From an uncultured Lachnospiraceae bacterium (GTDB lineage Bacteria > Bacillota > Clostridia > Lachnospirales > Lachnospiraceae), in assembly GCA_900319245.1 (NCBI GenBank), contig ONNQ01000015.1:1-64000 (forward strand): 64,000 nucleotides of DNA, read 5' to 3'. This document shows, in pieces, positions 44,212-53,789 of the stretch (the first letter of the stretch is position 1; each line of letters begins with the position of its first letter). Below the pieces are notes generated by a model. It did not search any database. It worked only from the letters and a program-made list of their open reading frames with translations, and was not told the origin of the DNA. Position numbers and translations under genes: made by a program.

Positions 44212-44389
44212 ACAGAATCAAATTTTTGGGGCGATATATCAGACTATATACAAGGCGGCGCCTATCAAGTGGACCGTGGAATAAACCGCAGTACCCATAA
44301 GGGGTACGAGGATTTATGCTGCGAATAAGCCGCTTGACAGACGCAGAGCGAAACGCGACGAGAAGCAATAGACTTTAAAAGGTAACATA

Positions 44390-44421
44390 AAAAAGGACCA
44401 GCAACTAACTTGCTGCTGGTC
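44390..44421 (-). terminator. Terminator of the G3E GTPase pair
   Basis: GACCAGCA (44396-44403) pairs with TGCTGGTC (44414-44421); on the minus strand it ends in CCTTTTTT. The remaining sequence between the IS and 44598 has a small GTACCC/GGGTAC hairpin at about 44291-44307 and no gene. Confidence 0.75.
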
Positions 44422-44597
44422 GCATTGATCTTATAATTTTTCACTGTCCTCTTGACGGGAAGCAGTCCACCTTTGGAAGTCCGGTTTTTGTGTTGTCCTA
44501 ATATGAAATGGATCTGTATATCCGGCGTCAGGAACAGCCTAAGCGGTTTCTGCACGCCCTTTTTTTGTTGCTTAACGTCTTGCATGTAAGGATTCCA

Positions 44598-45575
44598 TCA
44601 ACCTGCGAAGTTGATGACGGGCTCCTTGGGCTGTTTGGTCTCCTCTACGCTCTCCGCATAGAGTACGATGCCCTCTCCCTCGTATTCAGAGAAGTTTTCG
44701 TAGGAGACTCTCGCCCGGACTCTCACCCAGGTGCGCTCCGGGAAGCTCTTTCCCTGCACGCTCTTACAGGCGTAGCCGAGGAAGGACATATCGTTGGCGC
44801 AGCAGGTCATCGCCATGCGGCCGGGGACAAAATATCCCTTGGGGAACTTGTCGGGCATCATGACCATACCTGTGTACTCGATCTCCTTGCCGTCGTAGCG
44901 ATCCGGGTGCTCCATCGCATCCAGATACCAAATGCCGTAGTTGAGATCCTCCAAAACGATTGGCTCCTTGTGGACGTCGTAGGGAAGATCTTCTTCGGTC
45001 GTCATATCAATCTCGCCGTTCGAGTCTTCAAAGATCAGATCAGCCTGCTGGTTGATCGCCTTGACGTTTCTCTTGTAGCTGATCAGCGTCTTCTCGTCAA
45101 TACCATCGCAGCGGTTGAACATGATCAGTTCAGAGTTACGAAGCTGCTCCGCGAGAAGCGATCTCATATTTGTGAAGTATACAGAGAATGTGGACGCATC
45201 GATCACCGTGATCTGCTGCTCCAGTCTCCACGCCTTGGGGAGACGGAAATTCTTGTAATTCCACATGCCGTTGTATTCGATCAGGACTCTCTCGGGTCTG
45301 TATTTGGTCTCCAGCGCCATCATGGCGGAAGGCGTCAGATCTTCTTCATTTTCAAATACTTCCAGCACGGTATTGGTCTGTCTGAGCAGACGCTCGCCGT
45401 ACTCGACTTCACCTTCTTCACAGACGATCAGCAGTGTTGTGCCGGACGTCTGAAAATAGGGCTGCGCGATTGTATAGGAGAAGAAGGAGGATTTTCCGCT
45501 GTCCAGAAATCCATTGATTACATAAACCGGTCTTTGTACCATTTTTTTCTCTTTTCTTCTGCTGAAAAAACCCAT
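44598..45575 (-). CDS. G3E-like P-loop protein fused to a DUF1980/TIGR03943-like domain
   Basis: A 325-residue protein. Residues 13-200 look like a G3E GTPase: Walker A NGFLDSGKSS, a VCEEGEVEYG strand, and a NRCD version of NKxD, but EPSG reads EYNG and there is no CxCC. Residues 210-310 (YTGMVMMPDKFPKGYFVPGR, MTCCANDMSFLGYACKS) resemble the C-terminal domain of DUF1980/TIGR03943 (YcgQ) proteins, which are often encoded beside CobW-type zinc chaperones. It starts nine bases after the His-rich G3E gene. Role in metal trafficking is inferred; domain identity is from memory. Confidence 0.7.
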   Translation of the reverse strand: MGFFSRRKEKKMVQRPVYVINGFLDSGKSSFFSYTIAQPYFQTSGTTLLIVCEEGEVEYGERLLRQTNTVLEVFENEEDLTPSAMMALETKYRPERVLIEYNGMWNYKNFRLPKAWRLEQQITVIDASTFSVYFTNMRSLLAEQLRNSELIMFNRCDGIDEKTLISYKRNVKAINQQADLIFEDSNGEIDMTTEEDLPYDVHKEPIVLEDLNYGIWYLDAMEHPDRYDGKEIEYTGMVMMPDKFPKGYFVPGRMAMTCCANDMSFLGYACKSVQGKSFPERTWVRVRARVSYENFSEYEGEGIVLYAESVEETKQPKEPVINFAG

Positions 45576-45584
45576 AGCGAACCT

Positions 45585-46835
45585 TTATTTGCGGAACAGA
45601 TCTGCCAGTGCGTCTTCCTTAAGCTGCGCACCGATCACGCAGATCTTGCCTGTGACATCTGCCGCGCCGAAGCGGACCTCGGTCTCCTCGGGCACATAGT
45701 CAAAGTGTACCCAGCGGCCTTCCGCATCCGGAACCATGCCCTTGGAACGAAGAACGATACCGTATTTCTCTTCGTCGTCAAGCTGCGCCAGGATCTCTTT
45801 GATCTCTTCCTGTGAATATTTGGCAGGCGTCTCCATGCCCCAGCTGACGAAGATCTCATCGGCATCATGTCCGCCGTGGTGGTGGTGATGGTGATGGTGG
45901 TCGTGAGACTTGTAGATCCTGTTGCCCTGCTCGTCGACAATGACTTCCGCATGCTCATGATCGTGATCATGATGGTGGTGATGATGGTGCTCGTGCTCAT
46001 CCTCGTCATCATCGTCGTGATGGTGATGATGATGGTGCTCGTGCTCATCCTCGTCATCATCGTCGTGATGGTGGTGATGGTGCTCGTGCTCATCCTCGTC
46101 ATCGTCGTGATGGTGGTGATGATGGTGCTCGTGCTCATCCTCGTCGTCATGATCGTGATGGTGGTGGTGGTGCTCGTGCTCGTCCTCATCGTCGTCGTGG
46201 TCTGCCATGACTTCCGCGAGAATCTGCGCCTGCAGATCTGACTTTCCTTCGATGGTGGTGAGGATCTGCTTGCCGTCCAGCTCTGCAATGGGTGTTGTGA
46301 TGATGGTCGCCTTATCGTTGTGCTGGCGAAGGAGCTCCACGCACTCCGCGACCTTGGCGTCGCTGACCTTGTCGGTTCTGGTCAGAATGATCGTTCCTGC
46401 GTACTCAATCTGGTTGACAAAGAACTCGCCGAAGTTCTTGATATAGATCTTGCACTTGGAAGCATCTACAACTGCGACTGCACTGTTCAGTTCCATCTCG
46501 GAGCCTTCTGCCGCATCCTGGATGGCCTTCATGACGTCAGAGAGCTTGCCGACGCCGGAGGGCTCGATGAGAATTCTCTCAGGCGCATAGGTGCTCATCA
46601 CTTCACGCAGAGATGTACCAAAATCTCCCACCAGAGAGCAGCAGATGCAGCCGGAATTCATTTCACGGATTTCAATGCCGGATTCTTTGAGGAATCCGCC
46701 GTCAATGCCGATCTCGCCGAATTCATTCTCGATCAGGACGACACGGGTGCCCGCGAGTGCATCCTTAAGCAGTTTTTTGATCAGGGTTGTCTTTCCGGCT
46801 CCAAGAAAACCGGAAACAATATCAATTTTCGTCAT
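45585..46835 (-). CDS. CobW/ZNG1-like G3E GTPase with His-rich metal-binding tract
   Basis: A 416-residue G3E GTPase. GFLGAGKTT lies at 9-17, the metal motif GCICC at 62-66, EPSG near 90 and a TRTDK G4 motif. Residues about 211-320 are a His/Asp/Glu tract built from 15-16-residue repeats; the CobW C-terminal domain follows (WGMETPAKYSQEEI to the end). The His tract suggests zinc (or nickel/cobalt) storage or hand-over to client proteins. ATG at 46835 begins MTKIDIV and has GGAAAG upstream. It is in an operon with the fused G3E-like gene. Confidence 0.9.
   Translation of the reverse strand: MTKIDIVSGFLGAGKTTLIKKLLKDALAGTRVVLIENEFGEIGIDGGFLKESGIEIREMNSGCICCSLVGDFGTSLREVMSTYAPERILIEPSGVGKLSDVMKAIQDAAEGSEMELNSAVAVVDASKCKIYIKNFGEFFVNQIEYAGTIILTRTDKVSDAKVAECVELLRQHNDKATIITTPIAELDGKQILTTIEGKSDLQAQILAEVMADHDDDEDEHEHHHHHHDHDDEDEHEHHHHHHHDDDEDEHEHHHHHHDDDDEDEHEHHHHHHHDDDDEDEHEHHHHHHHDHDHEHAEVIVDEQGNRIYKSHDHHHHHHHHGGHDADEIFVSWGMETPAKYSQEEIKEILAQLDDEEKYGIVLRSKGMVPDAEGRWVHFDYVPEETEVRFGAADVTGKICVIGAQLKEDALADLFRK
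45986..46190 (-). repeat. In-frame tandem repeats coding the His/Asp/Glu tract
   Basis: The core GGTGCTCGTGCTCATCCTCG (plus strand) recurs at 45986, 46034, 46079, 46124 and 46169: spacings 48, 45, 45 and 45. All spacings are multiples of three, so copy number can change without a frameshift. Confidence 0.9.
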
Positions 46836-46915
46836 TCTATCGCTTCCTTTCCATAACAAAAACGATTTCTATACATCGATGATCCGATCAGCCGGATCGT
46901 ATCTTACAAAGAAAT

Positions 46916-47273
46916 AAGCAGAGCTGTAAGCCGGGTTATGTCTTGAACGGTCATCTATCTAGGACCGCCGTCGCCGACGGCCTCAAGCGACCCACCTGAG
47001 AGCGAGCCGGGCAAGCTCATAGCTCTCTATTCGGTCTTGCTTCGGATGGGGTTTACATGGCTCTCCGTGTTACCACGAAGACGGTAGTCTCTTACACTGC
47101 CTTTCCACCCTTGCGGCAGCGGACGTAAAGTCCACTGCTTCGCGGTATATCTCTGTTGCACTGGCCTGGGAGTCACCTCCACCGGACGTTATCCGGCATC
47201 CTGCCCTGTGAAGCCCGGACTTTCCTCGTCTGCGCCCTTTCGGGACTTGCAGCCGCGACCGCCCGCCCTGCTT
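46916..47273 (-). ncRNA. rnpB: RNase P RNA
   Basis: About 358 bases on the minus strand with clear RNase P landmarks: GAGGAAAGTCCGGGC near the 5' end, ACAGAGATATACCGC-like P10/11 region, GGTAAACCCC-type L15 segment read as GTAAACCCCATCC, and the 3' end AACCCGGCTTACAG. The terminal P1 helix pairs AAGCAGGGC with GCTCTGCTT. It is the catalytic RNA that matures tRNA 5' ends. Class A is favoured from the general layout; the protein subunit is elsewhere. Confidence 0.95.
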
Positions 47274-47286
47274 ATTTTCCTTAAGC

Positions 47287-47315
47287 ATTTTACTCGCGCC
47301 TTTGACAGTTGTCAA
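47287..47315 (-). promoter_or_regulatory. Promoter of rnpB
   Basis: Minus-strand -35 TTGACA (47310-47315) and -10 TAAAAT (47287-47292), 17-base spacer; the RNA starts a few bases downstream. Confidence 0.8.
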
Positions 47316-47348
47316 CGTTGTCTGTCAGCCGACAGGCCTCTTTTATGT

Positions 47349-49007
47349 TCATACAGAGAAGCAGCTGCCGCCCACAAACTCTCTGAGCAGGGAATTGTTG
47401 GGCACGGAAGCCGTATCGACGCCGACAAAATATTCAAGGAACTTGAGAAGGCGTTTCGCCTCATAGTACTCCGGTTCATTCTGGCCGACGTTAAACAGAA
47501 GCGGTTCCGCGAACTGCTTAATGACGGCGAGCTCATAGATCAGCACGGAATTGAAGACCGCGTCTGCATCATCCTGGAAAGGGAAGATGTTCATATCTTC
47601 GCCAGCTCTGACCTTGGGCCATAACTCAAACGTATGCTGCGCAGAATTCCCTCTTGTTCTTGCGTCTCTAACCATGCGGCGAAGGAGCCGCGCGTCTGTG
47701 GAAGGAATCCGGTTGTGCTCATCAATGTTCAGGCTCGTCATGCAGCTGATATAGATCTTGAACTTGTTCTTGTCGGGAAGCTCTTCCGTCGCCTTGGGAT
47801 TGAGTCCGTGGATTCCCTCGATGATCAGTATGTCATCGGCGTTGAGCTTTAGATAACGACCCTTGTAGACACGCTTTCCGGCCTTAAAGTCAAACTGCGG
47901 CATTTCAATCGTCTCACCATCGAGCAGATCGAGCATGTCATCATTAAAGAGATCGATATCCACGGCTTCGAGCACTTCGTAATTATAGTTGCCGTCAATG
48001 TCGATCGGCGTCTGCTCGCGGTTGACAAAATAGTCGTCCATACTGATGATATGCGGCTTCAGGCCAAAGGACCGCAGCTGTACGGCGAGCCTGTGGGCAA
48101 AGGTTGTTTTGCCTGAAGAACTGGGACCTGCCACAAGGACGAATTTCGTCTCTTTTCTCTCAAAGATCTGGGCTGCAATCTCCCCGATCCTGCGCTCCTG
48201 CAGGGCCTCCTGGACAAGGATCATATCGCTGATACTGCCGCCGCAGATCGCGTCGTTGAGATCGCCCACGGTGCTGATATTGACCAGATCGCCCCACTTC
48301 GTGGAGAGAAGAAGCTGCTCGAACAGACTCTTTTCTTCGACGAAGGGCTCGAGTTCAAGGGGATTCTCCTGTCTGGGGAGAACCATCAGAAGGCCTCCAC
48401 CATAGGCCTTGATCTCGAAGAGATTTACATAGCCTGCGGAAGGCAGCATGTATCCATAGAAATAATCATAGTAGCCTTCCATGTTGTAGACGTTGATCGT
48501 GGAGCCGCGACGATAGTGGAACAATCTCTCCTTGTCGTGCATGCCCTGCCTCTTGAAGAGCTCAATAGCGTCGTCGATCGGATATGTCTTTTTGGTGATC
48601 GGCGCGTTTCTGTCTCTGAGCTTTTTCATTTCCATCTCTACGTGGCGCGCGAATTCGTCTGTCACGCGGATTCCGCCGCGCACAGAACAATAGACAGCAT
48701 TGCCGAGGGCAAACTCTATTTTGACATGGACGCTGTTGCCCTGATCCTTCATGATATCGCGGACCGCCTTGACCAGCATCATCTGCGCCGTCCTGACATA
48801 GGAATTATGGCCGGCGTTGTCCCCGGTCGTAATGAAAGAGATCACGCCGTCCCTCTCAAGCCTCTTATTCAGTTCTCTCATTTTGCCATTGAAGTAGATC
48901 AGTGCGATCGAGTTGTGATACTGCTCCTGATACTCCCTGACGATGCTCTCAAAAGTAGTTCCCTTGTCATACTGGTGGATCGCTCCTTTAATCATTACGG
49001 TAGGCAT
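47349..49007 (-). CDS. Uridine-kinase-like nucleoside kinase with TGS and ThrRS-like second domain
   Basis: A 552-residue protein. The N terminus (1-60) is TGS-like, residues about 70-230 resemble the ThrRS/AlaX SAD domain but without the full HxxxH metal set, and residues 285-490 are a P-loop kinase (AGPSSSGKTTFAHRLA, ISMDDYFVNR, IIEGIHGLNP). Such proteins are labelled nucleoside kinase; the substrate is probably uridine or cytidine but unproven. GGGAG precedes the ATG. The architecture is common in Clostridia and Thermotogae. Confidence 0.85.
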   Translation of the reverse strand: MPTVMIKGAIHQYDKGTTFESIVREYQEQYHNSIALIYFNGKMRELNKRLERDGVISFITTGDNAGHNSYVRTAQMMLVKAVRDIMKDQGNSVHVKIEFALGNAVYCSVRGGIRVTDEFARHVEMEMKKLRDRNAPITKKTYPIDDAIELFKRQGMHDKERLFHYRRGSTINVYNMEGYYDYFYGYMLPSAGYVNLFEIKAYGGGLLMVLPRQENPLELEPFVEEKSLFEQLLLSTKWGDLVNISTVGDLNDAICGGSISDMILVQEALQERRIGEIAAQIFERKETKFVLVAGPSSSGKTTFAHRLAVQLRSFGLKPHIISMDDYFVNREQTPIDIDGNYNYEVLEAVDIDLFNDDMLDLLDGETIEMPQFDFKAGKRVYKGRYLKLNADDILIIEGIHGLNPKATEELPDKNKFKIYISCMTSLNIDEHNRIPSTDARLLRRMVRDARTRGNSAQHTFELWPKVRAGEDMNIFPFQDDADAVFNSVLIYELAVIKQFAEPLLFNVGQNEPEYYEAKRLLKFLEYFVGVDTASVPNNSLLREFVGGSCFSV

Positions 49008-49081
49008 ATGGATCTCCCTTCTTGTTGATGAAGATGTACAGATGATCGTTCGTTACATGTTGTTAATGCGCAAAGGTCCGT

Positions 49082-49864
49082 TTATGTCTCGTTATATGGC
49101 ATTCCCTGATCGCAGGATACGATCCTGATCGAAGGTACCTCTCTCTCCAGATACTCCTTCATATAAGGAATAAAGATCTTCTCGACGCCGTAATGTCCCG
49201 CGTCGATCACGGCAATTCCCTTTTCCACCGCGTCAATTCCGTCGTGATGGTTGATGTCGCCGGTGATATAGACGTCTGCACCCGATTTCACAGCGAGGTC
49301 CACTTCGCCCTTGCCGGAGCCGGGAAGGATTGCGCAGGTCACCAGCATCTGATCCGAATCTCCGTAATAGCGAACGTGTTCGATCCCAAATACCTCGGCG
49401 ACTTTGGCGGCCAGCTCAGAAAGCTTCATGGGCTCCTGCAGTACGCCGACCCTTCCGATGCCCTCCACGGAAATCTCGTCTTCATAGGTCACTTCCAGGA
49501 CTTCGCGCTCCGTCAGCCGCAGCAGATCGGCAGCCGCATCCGCCATTCCCAGCACGTCGAAATTGGTGTGCATGGCGTAACAGCTGATGTCGTGGCGAAT
49601 CAGGGAAAGAATTCTCTTTCCGACGTAATCGGAATCGTTGACTTTCTTGATCCCGCTAAAGAGAAGGGGATGATGGGTCACAATGAGGTCCGCCTTCTGT
49701 GTAATGGCGTCCTCAATGACTTCGCTCGTCGCGTCAAGCGCCAGCGCGATCGTATGCACCTCCTGATCGGTGCGCCCCACTAACAGCCCCACATTGTCCC
49801 AGGACATTGCGAAACTCGAGGGACACAGCTCCTCCAGCATCTGTATGATCTCTTTCAGTCTCAT
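49082..49864 (-). CDS. Nif3-like dinuclear metal-centre protein
   Basis: A 260-residue member of the NIF3/YqfO family. Metal ligands are in VTHHPLLFSGIKK (residues about 62-75), HTNFD near 100 and the late GHYGVEKI with Glu and His. Hexameric proteins of unknown true function, often labelled GTP cyclohydrolase I type 2. It follows trmK by 25 bases, as in many Firmicutes (yqfN-yqfO). Confidence 0.92.
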   Translation of the reverse strand: MRLKEIIQMLEELCPSSFAMSWDNVGLLVGRTDQEVHTIALALDATSEVIEDAITQKADLIVTHHPLLFSGIKKVNDSDYVGKRILSLIRHDISCYAMHTNFDVLGMADAAADLLRLTEREVLEVTYEDEISVEGIGRVGVLQEPMKLSELAAKVAEVFGIEHVRYYGDSDQMLVTCAILPGSGKGEVDLAVKSGADVYITGDINHHDGIDAVEKGIAVIDAGHYGVEKIFIPYMKEYLEREVPSIRIVSCDQGMPYNET

Positions 49865-49889
49865 ATCGGCTCCTTTAACGCCGGCACTG

Positions 49890-50675
49890 TCAAAAAACAG
49901 AGAGTGCCGCTTTGATCAGTTCGTCTTTTCTGGTGACCTGCCTTTTCTTTTCGATGAGCGCCTCATTGCCGTCGTCCCTGGCCTTGCCAAGAGAGTGCAG
50001 GATCCGGTCGTTGACCCCCTTCTGCCACAGGAGATAGCTCTTTAACATGTCGTCCCGCTCTCTTAGAAGGACAGGGCCGAACAGGTCCTCTGCATCCTGC
50101 AGCAGATCGTCTCTCACGTCTTCTCTGCTTTCTCTGACCCTATGCCAGTCCGGTCCTTCTACGTACGTATGCCCCACGTGCATGACCGGATAGTATTTGT
50201 TGTCCTCGAGGACCACCTGCTCCCGGTCAATATAGAGTCCCAGCTCTCTAAGCGCGCGCCGCACACAGTCGGGGTCCGCCTGGGGCTGCAAGATCAGTTC
50301 CTTAAAGCTAAGTGTTTTGGCCGGCTCCCGCAGAAGGATCCGGCTCATGATCCGGCCGCCCATTCCGGCGATCACAAGTCCCTGCGCTTCCCCTTCCCGA
50401 TAAGCGTCGAGGCCGTCGGACAGCCGCAGCTCTACCCGGTCCGTCATCTGATAGAGCTCCAGATTGCCGCGTGCCTTTAGAAGAGGCCCCTCAATCACAT
50501 CCATGGCTATGGACCGGTCAATCCGCCCGTCCATGAGGAGACGGATCGGGATATGCGCGTGGTCTGTGCCGACGTCGCAGAGACAGTATTGTTCTTTGTC
50601 ATGTTCCGAAAGGCCGTCCGCATTGACCATATTGGCGATTGCGGTGAGCCTTGCGGACAATTTCACTTCTGCCAT
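49890..50675 (-). CDS. trmK: tRNA (adenine22-N1)-methyltransferase TrmK
   Basis: A 261-residue class I methyltransferase: LSARLTAIANMV at the start, the SAM motif CDVGTDHAHIPI near residue 34, and VIAGMGGRIM near 100. It methylates N1 of A22 in tRNAs. It lies eight bases after rpoD and before Nif3, the conserved Firmicute order. Confidence 0.94.
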   Translation of the reverse strand: MAEVKLSARLTAIANMVNADGLSEHDKEQYCLCDVGTDHAHIPIRLLMDGRIDRSIAMDVIEGPLLKARGNLELYQMTDRVELRLSDGLDAYREGEAQGLVIAGMGGRIMSRILLREPAKTLSFKELILQPQADPDCVRRALRELGLYIDREQVVLEDNKYYPVMHVGHTYVEGPDWHRVRESREDVRDDLLQDAEDLFGPVLLRERDDMLKSYLLWQKGVNDRILHSLGKARDDGNEALIEKKRQVTRKDELIKAALSVF

Positions 50676-50682
50676 AGATCCC

Positions 50683-51831
50683 TCAATCCAGATAATCCTT
50701 CAGTTTGCGGCTTCTTGAGGGGTGGCGGAGCTTTCGAAGCGCCTTGGCCTCGATCTGTCTGATACGCTCTCTCGTGACGTTGAATTCTTTGCCGACTTCC
50801 TCGAGAGTTCTGGCTCTTCCGTCATCAAGGCCAAAGCGCAGGCGGAGCACCTTCTGCTCTCTCTCTGTCAGCGTGCCGAGCACTTCCACCAGCTGCTCTT
50901 TAAGAAGCGTAAACGCCGCCGCGTCGGCAGGAACCGGTACGTTGTCGTCCTGGATAAAGTCGCCGAGATGGCTGTCCTCCTCCTCGCCGATGGGCGTCTC
51001 GAGGGAAACGGGCTCCTGGGAGATCTTGAGGATCTCGCGCACGCGCTCAACAGGGATCTCCATTCTCTCCGCGATCTCTTCGGGAGTAGGTTCTCTCCCC
51101 AGCTCCTGCAGGAGCTGTCTGCTCACTCTGACAAGTTTATTGATCGTCTCCACCATGTGGACCGGGATACGAATGGTTCTGGCCTGGTCCGCGATCGCTC
51201 TTGTGATCGCCTGGCGGATCCACCAGGTTGCATAGGTGGAGAACTTAAATCCCTTGTTGTAATCGAATTTCTCAACGGCCTTGATGAGGCCCAGATTCCC
51301 TTCCTGGATCAGGTCCAGGAAGAGCATGCCGCGTCCCACATAGCGCTTCGCGATACTGACGACAAGTCGAAGGTTGGCCTCCGCCAGTCTCTTCTTGGCG
51401 TCCTCGTCGCCCGCTTCCATTCTTTTGGCCAGTTCGATCTCTTCCTCGGCTGTAAGAAGCGGCACTTTGCCGATCTCCTTGAGGTACATGCGGACAGGAT
51501 CTTCAATATTGATGCTGTCCGGTACGCTCAGATCCAGCAGCTCCGGCTCGTCTTCGCCGGACTCCTCAATCATATCCAGCTCGTCTTCCGGCACGTCGTT
51601 GTCATCGTCCTCCACGACCTGCAGAACATCTATATCATTCTTTTCCAAAACACGGACAATAAGTTCGTACTGATCGTCTGTCAGCTTCAGGCTCTTAAAC
51701 TCAGCGCGGATCTCTGATTCTTCCAGAACTCCTTTTCTCTGTTTGCCTGCCGCAATCAGATCCCCGATCTTCTTCATGAACTCTTCCTGACTCATGGTTT
51801 CATGATTCTTGTTATCCGCTTTGCTGCTCAT
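50683..51831 (-). CDS. rpoD: Primary sigma factor RpoD/SigA
   Basis: A 382-residue sigma-70 with a shortened non-conserved region. The acidic N terminus has region 1.1-like sequence; region 2 is [29 protein letters not shown]...[17 protein letters not shown]; region 4.2 is [28 protein letters not shown]. It directs RNA polymerase to housekeeping promoters such as those mapped here. ATG at 51831 begins MSSKADNKN. It lies in the dgt-dnaG-rpoD unit. Confidence 0.97.
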   Translation of the reverse strand: MSSKADNKNHETMSQEEFMKKIGDLIAAGKQRKGVLEESEIRAEFKSLKLTDDQYELIVRVLEKNDIDVLQVVEDDDNDVPEDELDMIEESGEDEPELLDLSVPDSINIEDPVRMYLKEIGKVPLLTAEEEIELAKRMEAGDEDAKKRLAEANLRLVVSIAKRYVGRGMLFLDLIQEGNLGLIKAVEKFDYNKGFKFSTYATWWIRQAITRAIADQARTIRIPVHMVETINKLVRVSRQLLQELGREPTPEEIAERMEIPVERVREILKISQEPVSLETPIGEEEDSHLGDFIQDDNVPVPADAAAFTLLKEQLVEVLGTLTEREQKVLRLRFGLDDGRARTLEEVGKEFNVTRERIRQIEAKALRKLRHPSRSRKLKDYLD

Positions 51832-51908
51832 TGTATGTTCCTCCGTTCTTTTATCTATCAAATAGATCGTTCGATCTCATTGATCCCATATGGCATATAA
51901 TCTGCGCT

Positions 51909-53771
51909 TCATTCGCCGGACGGCGCGTCCGTAAGGTTGAAGCGTACCTTCTGCAGGGCCTGCAGTTCCTTTCTGGTGCGGATCATGTCGCTTAGCTCCT
52001 CCGCGGTTGGCTCCTGCATAGTCTCTTCCATCCGCCTCCGGTCTCTGTCCGCCGCCGCTTTGCGAATGGCGATCACGATATCCCGCAGCGCCTTTTCCCG
52101 CTCCCGCGCGTCCTTGATCCCCCGGATCCGCGTCTGGAAAAGCGCCGCCGCTTTCTCCTGCTCCTCCTCGGTTTCAAACATGCCGATCACAGAAGCCGGA
52201 TTGCCGCCGTCCCTCTTTCCCAGGATCGCCCAGTACCCTTCCGCCGCGTTTCGGTGCACGCCTTCAGTGAAGTGCGCGGGTCTTACATATTGTGCGACCT
52301 GGTCAAAAATCTCCGGCTCATCGGCAAGCCATGTCAGAAGCAGCTGCTCGTTCCGGCTCTCCCGCTCTTCCTTCGCGGATTGTGCCTTTGGCTGCGCGGG
52401 CCTGCCGGGCGCAGCCGGCTGCTGCTCTGTTCTTCGCGCGCCCGCCGGGGCTGCGCCGTTGTTCCAGACCGTCTGCGCCGCGCCGCTCCGGTTGTAGGAG
52501 GCCACAAGACGCCGCAGACTCCCTTCATCGACATAGTAGCGCCGCGCCGCTTCCGCCAGATAGTTTTCCCGCTCGATCTCATCCTCGATCTCACAGAGTT
52601 TGGCCGCGATCGCGTGATGAAACTGCGTCCTCTGGGCGGGGTCGCTCATGGCGTACTCTCGGCCCATCATGCGAAGCTCATAAAAGAAGCTGTTTTCCGC
52701 GTTTGTGATCCGCTGCAAAAAGGCCTCTTTGCCATTGGCCTTGATGAACTCATCCGGATCCTTACAGGGGGAGAGATCGATCACTTTTCCTTCGATCCCT
52801 GCTTTTTTCAAAATACCGATATTGCGAAGCGCCGCGCGCACGCCGGCGCCGTCATTGTCATAGGCGAGCAGCACCTGCTTGCTGTAGCGCTTTAAGAGGG
52901 CGGCCTGTCCCTCTGTGAAAGAAGTCCCCAACGATGCCACGGCTTCATGAAAACCGGCCTGATGCATGGCGATCACATCCATATAGCCCTCGCAGAGGAT
53001 CTTATAAGGCGCCTTGGACCGCTTCGCAATATGAAGGCCGTACAGATTTCTGCTCTTGTCAAAAATCTCTGTCTCGGGAGAATTGAGATATTTTGGCTTG
53101 GCGTCTCCCATGACTCTTCCGCCAAACCCGATGACCTGGCCCCGCACATCCATGATCGGAAAGATCACGCGGTTCCAGAATTTGTCGTGCATCCCTCTCT
53201 TTTCGTCATAGGCCGCGACGCCCGCTTCCAGGATCATGTCGTCGGCATAGCCGCAATGTTTTAAATGCGCCACCAGATCGTTCCCGGCGCCGTCCGCAAA
53301 GCCAAGGCCAAAATCCCGCATTGTCGCGGGATCCAGCTTTCTGTCGGCCAGATACTGCAGCCCTTTTCTCCCCTTCGGGGATCGCAGCAGCTTGTAATAA
53401 TAAATCGCCGCTTCCTTGTTGATCGCCCGCAGGATCTGCCGCTTTTCTTCCTTGCGTTTGGCTTCCTCGCTGTAGTTGACCTCCGGGAGCTTGATGCCGG
53501 CCCGGTCCGCCAATGTCTGCAGGGCCTCCTGGAAACTGTAGTTCTCATATTTCATCAGGAAGGTCGCGGCGTTTCCGCCGGCGCCGCATCCAAAACAATA
53601 GAACATCTGCTTGGGCTCCGAGACAGAAAAGGAGGGCGATTTCTCATTATGGAAAGGACACAAGCCAAAATAGTTGGCGCCTTTCTTTTGTAAATGGACG
53701 TAGGATCCTACGACATCCACGATGTTGTTCGCGCGCAGGACCTCCTCCACCTTGTCATCCGGATAATACAT
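51909..53771 (-). CDS. dnaG: DNA primase
   Basis: A 620-residue primase. The N-terminal zinc ribbon has CPFHNEKSPSF and CFGCGAGG; the TOPRIM core has ILCEGYMDVIAMHQ near 260 and LAYDNDGAG near 310. A Pro/Ala/Gln-rich linker (about 440-470) leads to the C-terminal helicase-binding domain. It makes RNA primers at the replication fork with DnaB. It follows dgt by 18 bases. Confidence 0.96.
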   Translation of the reverse strand: MYYPDDKVEEVLRANNIVDVVGSYVHLQKKGANYFGLCPFHNEKSPSFSVSEPKQMFYCFGCGAGGNAATFLMKYENYSFQEALQTLADRAGIKLPEVNYSEEAKRKEEKRQILRAINKEAAIYYYKLLRSPKGRKGLQYLADRKLDPATMRDFGLGFADGAGNDLVAHLKHCGYADDMILEAGVAAYDEKRGMHDKFWNRVIFPIMDVRGQVIGFGGRVMGDAKPKYLNSPETEIFDKSRNLYGLHIAKRSKAPYKILCEGYMDVIAMHQAGFHEAVASLGTSFTEGQAALLKRYSKQVLLAYDNDGAGVRAALRNIGILKKAGIEGKVIDLSPCKDPDEFIKANGKEAFLQRITNAENSFFYELRMMGREYAMSDPAQRTQFHHAIAAKLCEIEDEIERENYLAEAARRYYVDEGSLRRLVASYNRSGAAQTVWNNGAAPAGARRTEQQPAAPGRPAQPKAQSAKEERESRNEQLLLTWLADEPEIFDQVAQYVRPAHFTEGVHRNAAEGYWAILGKRDGGNPASVIGMFETEEEQEKAAALFQTRIRGIKDAREREKALRDIVIAIRKAAADRDRRRMEETMQEPTAEELSDMIRTRKELQALQKVRFNLTDAPSGE

Positions 53772-53789
53772 ATTCAATACTACCTTGCG

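Larger units (their letters stand above)
42454..44276 (+). mobile_element. IS3-family insertion sequence
   Basis: About 1.8 kb with orfA and orfB joined by a frameshift site and a full DDE catalytic set. The ends share an imperfect inverted repeat around AGGGTGCCGCC at the left (42463-42473) and AGGCGCCGCC at the right (complement, about 44255-44264). Exact tips and the target duplication were not found by eye, so the limits are approximate. Long OrfA with tandem helix-turn-helix units resembles the IS150 subgroup. Insertion is downstream of coaBC, so no gene is visibly broken. Confidence 0.8.

Noticed and set aside
44265-44585. A 106-codon minus-strand frame between the IS and the G3E pair
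   Set aside because: It runs through the terminator at 44390-44421 and the IS end and has no ribosome-binding site.
45870-46205. Possible CRISPR array because of regular repeats
   Set aside because: Repeats are contiguous, in frame and encode His/Asp/Glu; there are no unique spacers and no cas genes nearby.
45867-46288. Val/Met/Leu- or Thr/Met/Ser-rich frames in the His-tract region
   Set aside because: They are shadows of the repeat DNA in other frames, though striking in composition.
46860-46915. A Zur box ahead of the His-rich G3E gene
   Set aside because: Only a GATCCG/CGGATC hairpin is visible; no match to the usual Zur palindrome was found by eye.
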